Source of the DNA: Mesorhizobium_B sp963522145
GTDB lineage: Bacteria > Pseudomonadota > Alphaproteobacteria > Rhizobiales > Rhizobiaceae
DNA length: 64,000 nucleotides
Direction: 5' to 3'
NCBI GenBank assembly: GCA_963522145.1
Contig: CAUQXI010000002.1
Span: 1 to 64,000, forward strand
In this document: positions 46,738 to 55,416 of the stretch, piece by piece
Layout: every line of letters begins with the position of its first letter
How positions within the stretch are numbered: position 1 is the stretch's first letter
Position numbers and translations under genes: made by a program
The notes under the pieces: model-generated
Seen by the model: only the letters and a program-made list of their open reading frames with translations
Told to the model about the DNA's origin: nothing
The model's database searches: none

Positions 46738-48537
46738 ATGTCCAGCGAGCTTTCTCTTCCAAGCGCGCGTTCGTGGTCGCGTCTGCCGCTCCGCCGGGAG
46801 GCAGGGCTTGCAGCGTTGGGAACGCTGGTCTTCCTGCTGGGCCATGCGGCTTCAGGATTTCCCACGCTGACCGCGTCCGGCGGCGACAATGACAGCCTGA
46901 TGCGTCTCGTCGAGGTGCGCGACCTGCTCGCCGGCCAAAACTGGTTCGACCTGCATCAATACCGGCTCGGCGTCGGTTCGGGGCTGCTGATGCACTGGTC
47001 GCGGCTGGTGGACGCGCCGATCGCGCTGCTGATGGTGCTCGGGAAGGCGCTGACGGGAAGTGCCGCCTATGGCGAGGCTTTCGCGCGTGTCGCCTGGCCG
47101 CTTCTGATGTTCGGTGGATGCCTGTATCTGATGCTCCGCCTCGCCTGTATGCTGGGCGAAGTGGCGGCCACTCTTCCGGCGCTCGTGCTGGGCGGAGCAG
47201 CGCTTCACGGCACGGGCATCTTTGCGCCCGGCGCGCTCGACCACCACAATCTTCAGCTGCTGCTGACGCTTGGTGCCCTGCTTGGGCTCGCGAGTGAACA
47301 AAAGGTCGGCGCAGCCATGGCCGGCATCGGTGCCGCCCTGATGCTCGGCATCGGCATGGAAACCGTTCCTTACGTCGCCGCACTCGGCCTGTTTGCGGCA
47401 CTCGATTTCCTGCTGCGGGGAAAGGACGCCGCACGCGTGGCGCGCGCGTTCGGCCTCGGCTTTGCCGTTTCCGCCGGCGCGATCTTTGTGGCGACCGTTC
47501 AGCCCGGCGCCTGGAACGTCGCGGCCTGCGATGCCTTCTCCCTGCCGCAAGGCTCAGGCGCAGTTCTGGCCGGGCTCGGACTTGCGGGCCTCGCCGCCGT
47601 GCCGCGCCTGGAACACTCGTTTCCCGCGCGGCTTGGCGGCCTGGCCGTGCTCGGCGTGTTGCTTGGCACCCTGATGCTCTGGCGCTTTCCCGAATGCTTG
47701 GCTGACCCCTATGCTGGGCTTGACGGACGCTTGAGGCGCTTCTGGCTGGACGCGGTAGCCGAAGCCCAGCCGCTTTGGCGCGTTTTGCCGGCCGATCCCG
47801 CCCTTGCCGCCGGCTTCTATGCCACGCCTGTGATCGCACTCGGCGCGCTCGCGGATCTGCTGCGCTCCCGTATTACTCGCCTGCGCCTGCTGATCCTGCT
47901 TGTCCTCCTTACCATGGTGGGCGTGAGCTTCTGGCAGGTGCGAGGCAGCTACTTCTCCGTGCCGATGGCCGCCATCCCGCTGGCGGTGATGGTCGGGCGC
48001 GCGCGCTCTGGTGGCAATACCGGTGCGATGATCGCAGCCTGGGTAGTGTCCTTCGGCGTCACCTGGAGCGCGGGCGCGGCAGGATTGTCAGGCCTTGCCG
48101 TATCATCCGGTTCAAGCGGGGAAGGCGCTGCCGGGGCGAGCGGCTCATGCGAGAACGCAGCCGACTTTGACACGCTCGCCAACCTTCCGCCGGCCCGCGT
48201 GCTCGCCATGTCCAATCTCGGCGCTGCCATTCTTGCCTACACGCCGCACACGACATTGGCCGGTCCCTACCACCGCAACATTGCCGGGAATCTCGCGGCG
48301 CTCGACATCTGGATGGCGCCGCCGGAGAAGGCCGCAGAACTGGTGAAGAAGAACGGGATCGAATTGCTTGTCTTCTGCGCCGGCAATGAAGAGGCAGCCT
48401 TCCTCTCAAACGCGGCACCCGGCGGGCTCGCCGGGATGCTGCAGGAAGGAACGATTCCCGCGTGGCTTCAACCCGTTGGAGGCAGGGGCGCGGCGCCGCT
48501 CAGGATATTCGGCGTGGTGCCATCCTCCGGTCGGTAG
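46738..48537 (+). CDS. Multi-pass GT-C-like membrane glycosyltransferase
   Basis: A 599-residue inner-membrane protein with roughly 12 helices and a soluble C-terminal domain (about residues 465-599). The first loop carries the acidic SGGDNDSLMRLVEVRDLL motif and the GSGLLMHWSRLVDAP segment; a second loop has FAPGALDHHNLQ. These resemble the DxD-type and histidine motifs of GT-C enzymes such as oligosaccharyltransferases. I assign the fold, not the acceptor. ATG 46738 is used; TTG 46714 and 46732 are alternatives. It is divergent from the GtrB-GtrA pair. Confidence 0.7.
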   Translation: MSSELSLPSARSWSRLPLRREAGLAALGTLVFLLGHAASGFPTLTASGGDNDSLMRLVEVRDLLAGQNWFDLHQYRLGVGSGLLMHWSRLVDAPIALLMVLGKALTGSAAYGEAFARVAWPLLMFGGCLYLMLRLACMLGEVAATLPALVLGGAALHGTGIFAPGALDHHNLQLLLTLGALLGLASEQKVGAAMAGIGAALMLGIGMETVPYVAALGLFAALDFLLRGKDAARVARAFGLGFAVSAGAIFVATVQPGAWNVAACDAFSLPQGSGAVLAGLGLAGLAAVPRLEHSFPARLGGLAVLGVLLGTLMLWRFPECLADPYAGLDGRLRRFWLDAVAEAQPLWRVLPADPALAAGFYATPVIALGALADLLRSRITRLRLLILLVLLTMVGVSFWQVRGSYFSVPMAAIPLAVMVGRARSGGNTGAMIAAWVVSFGVTWSAGAAGLSGLAVSSGSSGEGAAGASGSCENAADFDTLANLPPARVLAMSNLGAAILAYTPHTTLAGPYHRNIAGNLAALDIWMAPPEKAAELVKKNGIELLVFCAGNEEAAFLSNAAPGGLAGMLQEGTIPAWLQPVGGRGAAPLRIFGVVPSSGR

Positions 48538-48655
48538 GGGTCGAAATGCCCTAAGGTAATGTGCGGAAATACTGGAAGAAAACCTTTCTGAAAGGCTTTT
48601 GCTCTCAATCTACTGCTATTCACGGTTGGCCTGCGGGAGAGGCCTGTGGGGAGGA

Positions 48656-50011
48656 ATGGGCGCATCGTTTGAAACAAGCGTTGGAAAGGCGGAAAGCGGC
48701 GATCTCGCCCTGACCGATCCTTTGACCGGCCTCGGCAATCACCGCCGCTTTTCCGACAAGGTCGAGCGCCTCATCGCAGAGCGCGCGGACGATCCCGCGC
48801 CTTTCGCGATCGGCATCATCGACTTGGACGGGTTCAAGCCGATCAACGACCTGTTCGGCCGGGCAGCGGGCGACGACATCCTCGTTCAGGTGGCCATGCG
48901 GCTGCGCGCTTCAATGGACGCCCAATCCGCTGTCGCTCGGATCGGCGCGGACGAGTTCGCCTTTCTTTATCCGCTCGTGTTCAGCGAGGAAGTGGCTGCT
49001 GAAAAGGCCCGCACGCTGATCGAGATCCTGTCGGCCCCCTATGATGTGGGCGAGCGCACCGCGCGGCTTTCGGCGTCCGTGGGCTGCTCGCTGTTCTTTT
49101 CGGGCGACGAAACCACCGACATCCTGATCTCGAAGGCTGAAACGGCGCTTTATCAGGCCAAGCGCTCCGGCCGCGGCCGGGTCGTGGTTTACAGCCGGGA
49201 GATGGAGGACGCCGCAAAGCGTGTCACGCGCATCGAGCAGGCGCTGCGCCGCGCGGTCTCGTCCGGCGAAGTGGAGCCCTATTTCCAGCCGATCGTCGAT
49301 CTTCAAACGCGCGAGATCATCGGCTTCGAGGCGCTCGCGCGTTGGATTGACCGCGATCTCGGCTTTGTCTCGCCCGCAAGCTTCATTCCGATTGCGGAAG
49401 AACGCGGCATCATCGGGCCGCTGTCGCAACTGATCCTGCGCAAGGCGGCGGACGCTGCCCGCCTGTGGCCCAAGAACCAGTTCCTGGCCTTCAACCTGTC
49501 GCCCTCGCAACTGGTCGACCAGAACACCGGCCTGCACATCCTGTCCATTCTCGACCGGACCGGCTTCGATCCGCGCCGGCTCGAGGTGGAGATCACCGAA
49601 ACCGGCCTGATGTCCGATCCATGCTCGGCCAAGAAGATCGTCGAGGACCTTCAGCGCTGCGGCATCAGGGTGTCGCTCGATGATTTCGGCACCGGCCAGT
49701 CCTCGCTCGGACGCCTCCGCGAGTTCCGCTTCAACAAGCTCAAGATCGACCGCGCTTTCGTGTCCGTGCTTCTGGAAGACAAGCCGTCCGAGCACATCAT
49801 CCGGGCGATCCTGTCGATGTGTGAGGGGCTCGGCATGGATTCGGTGGCCGAAGGCATTGAGGAGGAGGCGCAGGCTCGCCGGCTGGCCGAGTTCGGCTGC
49901 GATGGCGGGCAGGGCTATCTCTTCGGCCGCCCGGTTGATGCCGACGCCACGCTCGCCCTCTTACGCGCGACCTCGCCCGGAAACATGCCCGCACGCGGCT
50001 CCGTGCACTGA
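48656..50011 (+). CDS. Degenerate GGDEF plus intact EAL protein (probable c-di-GMP phosphodiesterase)
   Basis: Cytoplasmic protein of 451 residues without a sensor domain. The GGDEF domain (about residues 18-185) has GADEF in place of GGDEF, which should prevent cyclase activity, though it might still bind GTP. The EAL domain (about 195-445) keeps EALARW, NLSPSQL and DDFGTGQSS, so phosphodiesterase activity is likely. ATG 48656 has a G-rich site very close upstream; TTG 48599 would add 19 residues. It follows the GT-C gene on the same strand after 118 bp. Confidence 0.88.
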   Translation: MGASFETSVGKAESGDLALTDPLTGLGNHRRFSDKVERLIAERADDPAPFAIGIIDLDGFKPINDLFGRAAGDDILVQVAMRLRASMDAQSAVARIGADEFAFLYPLVFSEEVAAEKARTLIEILSAPYDVGERTARLSASVGCSLFFSGDETTDILISKAETALYQAKRSGRGRVVVYSREMEDAAKRVTRIEQALRRAVSSGEVEPYFQPIVDLQTREIIGFEALARWIDRDLGFVSPASFIPIAEERGIIGPLSQLILRKAADAARLWPKNQFLAFNLSPSQLVDQNTGLHILSILDRTGFDPRRLEVEITETGLMSDPCSAKKIVEDLQRCGIRVSLDDFGTGQSSLGRLREFRFNKLKIDRAFVSVLLEDKPSEHIIRAILSMCEGLGMDSVAEGIEEEAQARRLAEFGCDGGQGYLFGRPVDADATLALLRATSPGNMPARGSVH

Positions 50012-50117
50012 AGGCCTGTTCTTCGACACCATCCCATTAGGCCTCGCCATCGCAGCCTTGACAGCCTCTCCCCCTTGCCTCCAGGAAAGTTGGCCACAGG
50101 GCGCGAGAGGTCGTTTC

Positions 50118-50885
50118 ATGATACCGTCAGCACGTTTTCCCGACCTTGACGGAGCCTCGGTGCTGATCACCGGCGGCGGGTCCGGCATCGGCGCCGCGCT
50201 GGTCGAAGGTTTTGCGCTGCAAGGCGCCCGTGTCGCCTTTCTGGATGTGGCCGAGGAACCCAGCCGTGCCTTGGTCGCGCGGCTCGACGGCCGAACCAGC
50301 CACCCTCCGCTTTTCATCCGGGCCGACCTGCGCAACGTGGACGCCATTCGGCGCGCCGTGGATGACGCTGCGCGGGCCCATGGCCCGGCCACGGCGCTGG
50401 TCAACAATGCGGCCTGGGACGACCGGCATGAGCTGAGCGATGTCACGCTCGACTACTGGGAAAACAATCAGGCGATCAACCTGCGCCCGCATTTCTTCAC
50501 CGCGCAAGCGGTGGCGCCGGGCATGAAGGCGGCAGGCTTTGGCTCGATCGTCAACTTCACCTCCACCTCCTTTCTGATGAACCATCCCGGCATGCCTTCC
50601 TACACGGCTGCCAAGGCAGGCATCATCGGCCTCACCAAGGGGCTCGCGGGCCGGCTCGGGCCTGACAACATCCGCGTCAACGCGGTGGCGCCGGGCTGGG
50701 TGATGACAAAACGCCAGAAGGAGCTCTGGACGAGCGGAGAAGGCGTGGAAGCCCATGTCGCCAAGCAGTGCATCCGCCGCCCCATGGAGCCCGCCGATAT
50801 GATCGGAACCATCCTTTTTCTGTGTTCGGATGCCTCCGCCATGCTCACGGCACAGACTCTGATCGTGGACGGGGGATACCTGTGA
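50118..50885 (+). CDS. SDR-family sugar dehydrogenase
   Basis: Short-chain dehydrogenase of 255 residues. The cofactor loop is TGGGSGIGAAL, the NNAAWDD motif is clear, and the catalytic Ser, Tyr and Lys appear in STSFLMNHPGMPSYTAAKAG. ATG 50118 has GAGAGG seven bases upstream. It is the first gene of an operon with dgoK, dgoA and an SMP-30 lactonase, and probably oxidises an aldose such as galactose or a related sugar to its lactone. Confidence 0.88.
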   Translation: MIPSARFPDLDGASVLITGGGSGIGAALVEGFALQGARVAFLDVAEEPSRALVARLDGRTSHPPLFIRADLRNVDAIRRAVDDAARAHGPATALVNNAAWDDRHELSDVTLDYWENNQAINLRPHFFTAQAVAPGMKAAGFGSIVNFTSTSFLMNHPGMPSYTAAKAGIIGLTKGLAGRLGPDNIRVNAVAPGWVMTKRQKELWTSGEGVEAHVAKQCIRRPMEPADMIGTILFLCSDASAMLTAQTLIVDGGYL

Positions 50886-51802
50886 GCGGCGCCTATGCCA
50901 TCGTCGACTGGGGCACCACACGCGTCCGGATCTGGCTGGCCGATCGCGACGGGACGATCCTCGGCGAGCGCCGCAGCGATGAAGGGATGGTGGCGTCCGC
51001 GGGCCGCTTCGAGGCGGTGCTGGAAGCCCATCTCACGGCACTCGGCGCAAGCCCCCGCCTGCCGGCGTTCATATGCGGCATGGCGGGCGCGCGCCAGGGC
51101 TGGGTGGAGGCGCCTTACGTGCCCGCGCCGGCTTCGCTGGAACAGATATTCGGCAGCGCCGTGCGGGTGGAGGGCGCCGCGCGTCCTGTGCTGATCCTGC
51201 CCGGCCTGTCGCAAGACAACGAGCACGGCTTCGACGTGCTGCGCGGCGAGGAAACCCAGCTTGCCGGCTTGCGCGAAAGATCGGGTGAGGGGGCCCACGT
51301 GGTCTGCCTGCCCGGCACCCATTCCAAATGGGCCGTTCTCGACGGTGCGCGGGTCGAGCGCTTTTCCACCTTCCTGACCGGCGAACTGTTCGCCGTGCTG
51401 GGGCAGCATTCCATCCTGCGGCATTCGCTGGGCGGGGAAGCGCCGCATGTCGATCCGGGCAGTGCTGCCTTCCGAGACGCCTGTGCGGAAGCGTGGCAGA
51501 CCGGCGATCTCGGCGGAAGCCTGTTTTCCGTGCGCGCGAAGGGCCTGCTGCGCGGAACATCGCCTGCGGATGCCGCAGCACGCCTGTCAGGTCTGCTTCT
51601 GGGCGCCGAGCTTTTCTCCGCGCGTCGGCGCTTCGGCATGCCCGACGCGCCCGTGATTCTGCTCGCCTCGGGCGCGTTGCACGACCTCTACGCCGCAGCC
51701 TTCGACATTGCCGGGATGCCGTTCCGCCCGGCTGATGCCGACGAGGCGGTCCGTAACGGGCTGAAGGATGCCGCGCATCTTTACCGGGAGCTTTGGGCAT
51801 GA
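50882..51802 (+). CDS. dgoK: 2-dehydro-3-deoxygalactonokinase
   Basis: Phosphorylates 2-keto-3-deoxygalactonate in the DeLey-Doudoroff pathway. The 306-residue ASKHA-fold kinase has IVDWGTTRVRIWL, CGMAGARQGWVEAPY and LPGTHSKWA. It begins at GTG 50882 overlapping the SDR stop (GTGA) and ends with an ATGA overlap into dgoA. Confidence 0.93.
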   Translation: MSGAYAIVDWGTTRVRIWLADRDGTILGERRSDEGMVASAGRFEAVLEAHLTALGASPRLPAFICGMAGARQGWVEAPYVPAPASLEQIFGSAVRVEGAARPVLILPGLSQDNEHGFDVLRGEETQLAGLRERSGEGAHVVCLPGTHSKWAVLDGARVERFSTFLTGELFAVLGQHSILRHSLGGEAPHVDPGSAAFRDACAEAWQTGDLGGSLFSVRAKGLLRGTSPADAAARLSGLLLGAELFSARRRFGMPDAPVILLASGALHDLYAAAFDIAGMPFRPADADEAVRNGLKDAAHLYRELWA

Positions 51803-52455
51803 ACCAAACGTCTTCTTCTCGAACGCCCTTTCCCGATTTGCGGCGGGGCCTCGTCGCCATCCTGCGCGGGCTTGAACCCGCACAGGCGGAAGCCGTGGCG
51901 TCCGCCATCTTCGAGGCCGGCATCGAGGCGATCGAGGTGCCGCTCAACTCGCCCGATCCGTTCCGCTCGATCGAGGCGCTCGCGCGCCTGCTTCCTTCGA
52001 GCGCGCTGGTGGGCGCAGGCACCGTGCTGGCGCCCGAGGATGTCGGTCGGCTGCATGATGCGGGCGGCAGGCTGCTGGTCAGCCCCAATGTAGACGCGGC
52101 CGTTCTGGAGCGCGCAGCCTTTCACGGCATGGTTTCCATGCCCGGTGTGTTCACCCCGACCGAGGCGTTCCAGGCGCTGCGCCATGGCGCGTCGGCGCTG
52201 AAGTTCTTTCCCGCCAGCGTACTGGGACCGGCGGGAATCGCGGCGATCCGCGCCGTTCTGCCGAAGGACGCGCTGGTGGGTGCGGTCGGCGGCGTGTCAG
52301 AGGAAAGCTTCGCGGATTACGCCAAGGTCGGCGTGCGCACCTTCGGGCTGGGATCGAGCCTGTTCAAGCCCGGTCTCGATGCAAGCGAGATCGGCGCGCG
52401 CGCGAAAAAAGCAGTCACCGCGTGGGACGCCGTTTTCGGAAGCAGCGCATCATGA
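51799..52455 (+). CDS. dgoA: 2-dehydro-3-deoxy-6-phosphogalactonate aldolase
   Basis: Splits KDPGal to pyruvate and glyceraldehyde 3-phosphate. The 218-residue class I aldolase has AILRGLEPAQAEAVA with catalytic Glu region IEVPLNSPDP, GAGTVL and the Schiff-base lysine in ALKFFPASV. It overlaps dgoK and the lactonase gene by ATGA at both ends. An alternative TTG at 51793 adds two residues. A closely related KDPG aldolase activity cannot be fully excluded. Confidence 0.93.
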   Translation: MNQTSSSRTPFPDLRRGLVAILRGLEPAQAEAVASAIFEAGIEAIEVPLNSPDPFRSIEALARLLPSSALVGAGTVLAPEDVGRLHDAGGRLLVSPNVDAAVLERAAFHGMVSMPGVFTPTEAFQALRHGASALKFFPASVLGPAGIAAIRAVLPKDALVGAVGGVSEESFADYAKVGVRTFGLGSSLFKPGLDASEIGARAKKAVTAWDAVFGSSAS

Positions 52456-53333
52456 TGGGCCACGCCGCCGTTTCCGTGTTTTCCCCGCATCCCTGCCAGC
52501 TCGGCGAAGGGCCGAGCTTCGACGGGGAAAGCCAGTCGCTTTTCTGGTTCGACATCCTGGGCCGCAAGCTTCTGGAGCAGCGTGTCCCCGACGGCGAAAC
52601 GCTGGTTCACGACCTTCCCTTCATGGCGAGCGCACTGGCTGGCGTGGATGCGGAGCGGCAGTTGCTTGTCGCGGAGGACGGGCTCTATCTGCGCGATCGC
52701 CGGAGTGGCGCCCTGTCGCTTCACATGCTGCTCGAAGCGGACAATGCCGTGACCCGCTCGAACGACGCCCGCGTGCATTCCTCCGGCGCCTTCTGGATCG
52801 GCACCATGGCGAAGGACGAGGGTGCGGGCAAAGGCGCGATCTACCATTATCGCGCGGGCGAGCTGCGCCAGCTCTACGACCGCGTTTCCATCCCCAATTC
52901 GATCTGCTTCTCGCCCGACGGCGCCACGGCCTATTTCGCCGACTCGTCCGCGCGCAAGCTGTGGCGCGTGCCCTGTGATCCGCACACCGGTCTTCCCACA
53001 AGCGAGCCGCAGGTCTTTGTCGATGGCATGGATGCCGACGGCTATATCGACGGCTCGGTCGTGGACGGCGATGGCGTGTTGTGGAACGCGCGTTGGGGCG
53101 GTGCGCGCATCGATGCCTACGGCCCCGACGGCGCTCTCCTCCGCTCGATCTCGGTTCCGGTGCGCCAGCCCTCCTGTCCCGCTTTCGTGGGACGGGAACT
53201 GGACCAGTTGGCGGTCACATCCGCCTGGAAGGGCATGAGCGAGGAAGAGCGCGCCGCCGACGCGTTGGGGGGGCAGACCTTTCTTCTCGACATTCCCGTG
53301 CCCGGCCGGCCCGAGCCTTTCGTGCTTCTTTGA
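52452..53333 (+). CDS. SMP-30/gluconolactonase family lactonase
   Basis: Six-bladed propeller lactonase of 293 residues. Metal-site motifs are visible: the N-terminal Glu in LGEGPSFD, Asn in TRSNDARVHSSGAFWIGTM, Asn in IPNSICFSPD, and Asp in YIDGSVVD. It should open the sugar lactone formed by the SDR enzyme of this operon. It starts at ATG 52452 overlapping dgoA; ATG 52455 is equally possible. Confidence 0.9.
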   Translation: MMGHAAVSVFSPHPCQLGEGPSFDGESQSLFWFDILGRKLLEQRVPDGETLVHDLPFMASALAGVDAERQLLVAEDGLYLRDRRSGALSLHMLLEADNAVTRSNDARVHSSGAFWIGTMAKDEGAGKGAIYHYRAGELRQLYDRVSIPNSICFSPDGATAYFADSSARKLWRVPCDPHTGLPTSEPQVFVDGMDADGYIDGSVVDGDGVLWNARWGGARIDAYGPDGALLRSISVPVRQPSCPAFVGRELDQLAVTSAWKGMSEEERAADALGGQTFLLDIPVPGRPEPFVLL

Positions 53334-53366
53334 GCGAAGGCTAGGCCGGGCCGGCAAGCCTCAGGC

Positions 53367-53717
53367 TCAGGCTTTGTCCATGCAGACCGCGGTATGGCCC
53401 GCGCCGACAAAGCCGAGCGTCCGCGCCGCTGCCTTGGACAGGTCGAGCACGCGGCCCTTCACGAACGGCCCGCGATCATTGATGCGGACAGTGACGGATT
53501 TGCCGTTTCTTTGATTGGTGACTTTGAGTCTGGTGCCGAAGGGCAGGGACCGGTGGGCGGCGGTCAGGGCGGCGGGATTCATCCGCTCGCCTGAGGCCGT
53601 CTTGGAAGTGAGTGCGTACCAGGAGGCACGTCCGCACTGGGCGAAGGCCGTGCTGTTGGAGGCTGCGAGTGCAAGGCCCGTCGCCAGCACGGCGACCGTC
53701 AGTTGCGTTTTCTTCAT
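53367..53717 (-). CDS. RlpA-like double-psi beta-barrel protein
   Basis: Secreted 116-residue protein with a signal peptide ending at about residue 26 (STAFA-Q) and one RlpA-type domain (GRASWYALTSKTASGERM, TVRINDRGPF, LDLSKAAARTLGF). RlpA proteins cut naked glycan strands of peptidoglycan. The catalytic-type Asp in NDRGPF is present, but there is no SPOR domain or lipobox, so this is a minimal form. It converges on the lactonase gene. Confidence 0.9.
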   Translation of the reverse strand: MKKTQLTVAVLATGLALAASNSTAFAQCGRASWYALTSKTASGERMNPAALTAAHRSLPFGTRLKVTNQRNGKSVTVRINDRGPFVKGRVLDLSKAAARTLGFVGAGHTAVCMDKA

Positions 53718-53918
53718 TCCGGGGGATTGCTCCGTTGATCGAACGGGCGCCCCTAAAGGAGAAGCGAGATCAAACCGGGCCCTGAGGTGGCTTTTGTGAG
53801 GCGTCGATCACGTCTTCTTTACCGCCGGGGCAAGGCGTCATGCTTTTTTCCGTGCATCCAAATGGCAGGTTCAGCCATTAACTGGGGTTGCGAAGCCAGC
53901 AGTTGAGCCTGCTCAAAC

Positions 53919-54425
53919 GTGACTCTCCCCTTGATCCTGACCTTGCGGCTCGATGTCCAAAGTGCTGCCTGGTTTGACCGCCTGCGACAGATTCACTTTC
54001 CGCCGGCGCGCAACTTTTTGCAGGCACATGTGACACTGTTCCACAAACTGCCAGGCGAGCATCGGACAATGGTGGAAGCGGTGCTGAATGATGCAGTGCG
54101 TGTCCAGGCGAAGTTTGAGGTGCCGGTCACCGGATTGCGCTTCCTCGGCGCCGGTGTGGCCTACAGGCTGGAGGCTTCGGACGCCGTCACATTCCGCGAA
54201 AGCCTGGCGCGGCGATGGACGGAATGGCTGAGCCCGCAGGACCGTCAAAGGATCGCCCTGCATGTCACCGTCCAGAACAAGGTGGCGCCGGATGTGGCGC
54301 GCACGCTGTTGGCGACGCTTGAACGCGACTTCATCCCCTTCGCGGCACAGGCCGAGGGTGTGGACCTGTGGGAGTACCAGAACGGCCCCTGGCGCTTCCT
54401 GCGCGGCTTCTCGTTCAGCGCCTAG
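53919..54425 (+). CDS. 2'-5' RNA ligase-family (2H phosphoesterase) protein
   Basis: A 168-residue protein with two HxTx motifs, HVTLF (about residue 37) and HVTVQ (about 115), that form the 2H phosphoesterase active site. Bacterial members act on cyclic phosphates of RNA or nucleotides, but natural substrates are mostly unknown. It starts with GTG 53919 and its stop overlaps the stop of the opposite DenD-like gene by four bases (CTAG). The 200 bp before it holds no recognised element. Confidence 0.85.
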   Translation: MTLPLILTLRLDVQSAAWFDRLRQIHFPPARNFLQAHVTLFHKLPGEHRTMVEAVLNDAVRVQAKFEVPVTGLRFLGAGVAYRLEASDAVTFRESLARRWTEWLSPQDRQRIALHVTVQNKVAPDVARTLLATLERDFIPFAAQAEGVDLWEYQNGPWRFLRGFSFSA

Positions 54426-55396
54426 AACGCGGGAGCGACCCCGCCCAGTTCGTCCTCCACATGGGCGCGGATGATCGCGTCAAAACTGTCTTCCGCGGCA
54501 AAGCCGAGCGCGCGGGCACGCGTGGCGGCAAAGCGCGTCGGCCAGCCCTGGACAATTTCCAGGATCGTTTGGTCCGGCTCCTCCCGGATCAGCGCCACTG
54601 CCCGGTCGCCGGCACAGCGGCGGAGCGCCTCGATCTGCTCGGCGACCGAAACAGCAACCGCCGGCATGGACAGGCTGCGGCGAGGGCCGATGCGATCGCC
54701 ATCGATTTCGGCCGCGTGAAGGAGGAAGTTCACGGCGGCGCGCGGGCTGGCATGGCTGTGCACGACATCGCGCGGCACGGGCAGTATGGCTTCGCGTCCG
54801 CCAAGCGGCTCGCGGATGATGCTCGAGAAGAAGCCGGACGCGGCCTTGTTGGGCTTGCCCGGCCGCACGCAGATCGTCGGCAGCCGGATGCCGACCCCGT
54901 CGAAGAAGCCCTTCCGCGTGTAATCGGCGAGCAGCAACTCGCTGATCAGTTTCTGGGCGCCGTAGGAGGTCAGCGGGGTTGGGTGGAAGTCGTCGGGGAT
55001 CACCGGGGGAAAGGGCGCGCCGAACACGGCGATGGAGGAGGTGAAGACGATGCGTGGAAAAATGCCCACATGGCGCACCGCCTCGAACAGCGCGCGCGTG
55101 CCATCGAGATTGACGCGATAGCCCAGGTCGAAATTTGCCTCGGCCTCGCCCGACACCACGCCGGCGAGATGGAAGATCACATCCGGCCGCGTGGCGACCA
55201 GTGCCTCCACTGCGCCGTTCTGAGAAAGGTCGCCGGTGCGGATCTCGGTGGGGATGCCGGAAACCGCCGGCGGCGGCACGATGTCGTGCAAGGTGAGGCT
55301 GGAGATTTTCGCGCCGTTGAGCATGCCGTCGCGCGTCAGGCGCTCGACCAGCTTGCGCCCCACCATTCCGGCCGCGCCGGTGATCAGGATGCGCAT
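54422..55396 (-). CDS. NAD-dependent epimerase/dehydratase, DenD-like (D-erythronate dehydrogenase)
   Basis: Extended SDR of 324 residues. The Rossmann loop is ITGAAGMVGRKL, with the SSIAVFG and TSYGAQK motifs giving the catalytic Ser and YxxxK. Sequence layout resembles D-erythronate dehydrogenases that start degradation of four-carbon sugar acids, but denC/otnI-type partners are absent nearby. ATG 55396 has a strong GGAGGG site. It follows another SDR gene by 20 bp, so the two form an operon. Confidence 0.8.
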   Translation of the reverse strand: MRILITGAAGMVGRKLVERLTRDGMLNGAKISSLTLHDIVPPPAVSGIPTEIRTGDLSQNGAVEALVATRPDVIFHLAGVVSGEAEANFDLGYRVNLDGTRALFEAVRHVGIFPRIVFTSSIAVFGAPFPPVIPDDFHPTPLTSYGAQKLISELLLADYTRKGFFDGVGIRLPTICVRPGKPNKAASGFFSSIIREPLGGREAILPVPRDVVHSHASPRAAVNFLLHAAEIDGDRIGPRRSLSMPAVAVSVAEQIEALRRCAGDRAVALIREEPDQTILEIVQGWPTRFAATRARALGFAAEDSFDAIIRAHVEDELGGVAPAF

Positions 55397-55416
55397 GGCG
55401 TGTTCCCTCCTCAGCC

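Noticed and set aside
48575..48605. Possible terminator CCTTT-CTG-AAAGG with CTTTT before the EAL gene
   Set aside because: Five-bp stem with weak pairing; too weak to call.
53356..53375. Inverted repeat AAGCCT/AGGCTT between the lactonase and rlpA-like ends
   Set aside because: Six-bp stem overlapping a stop codon with only three T residues.
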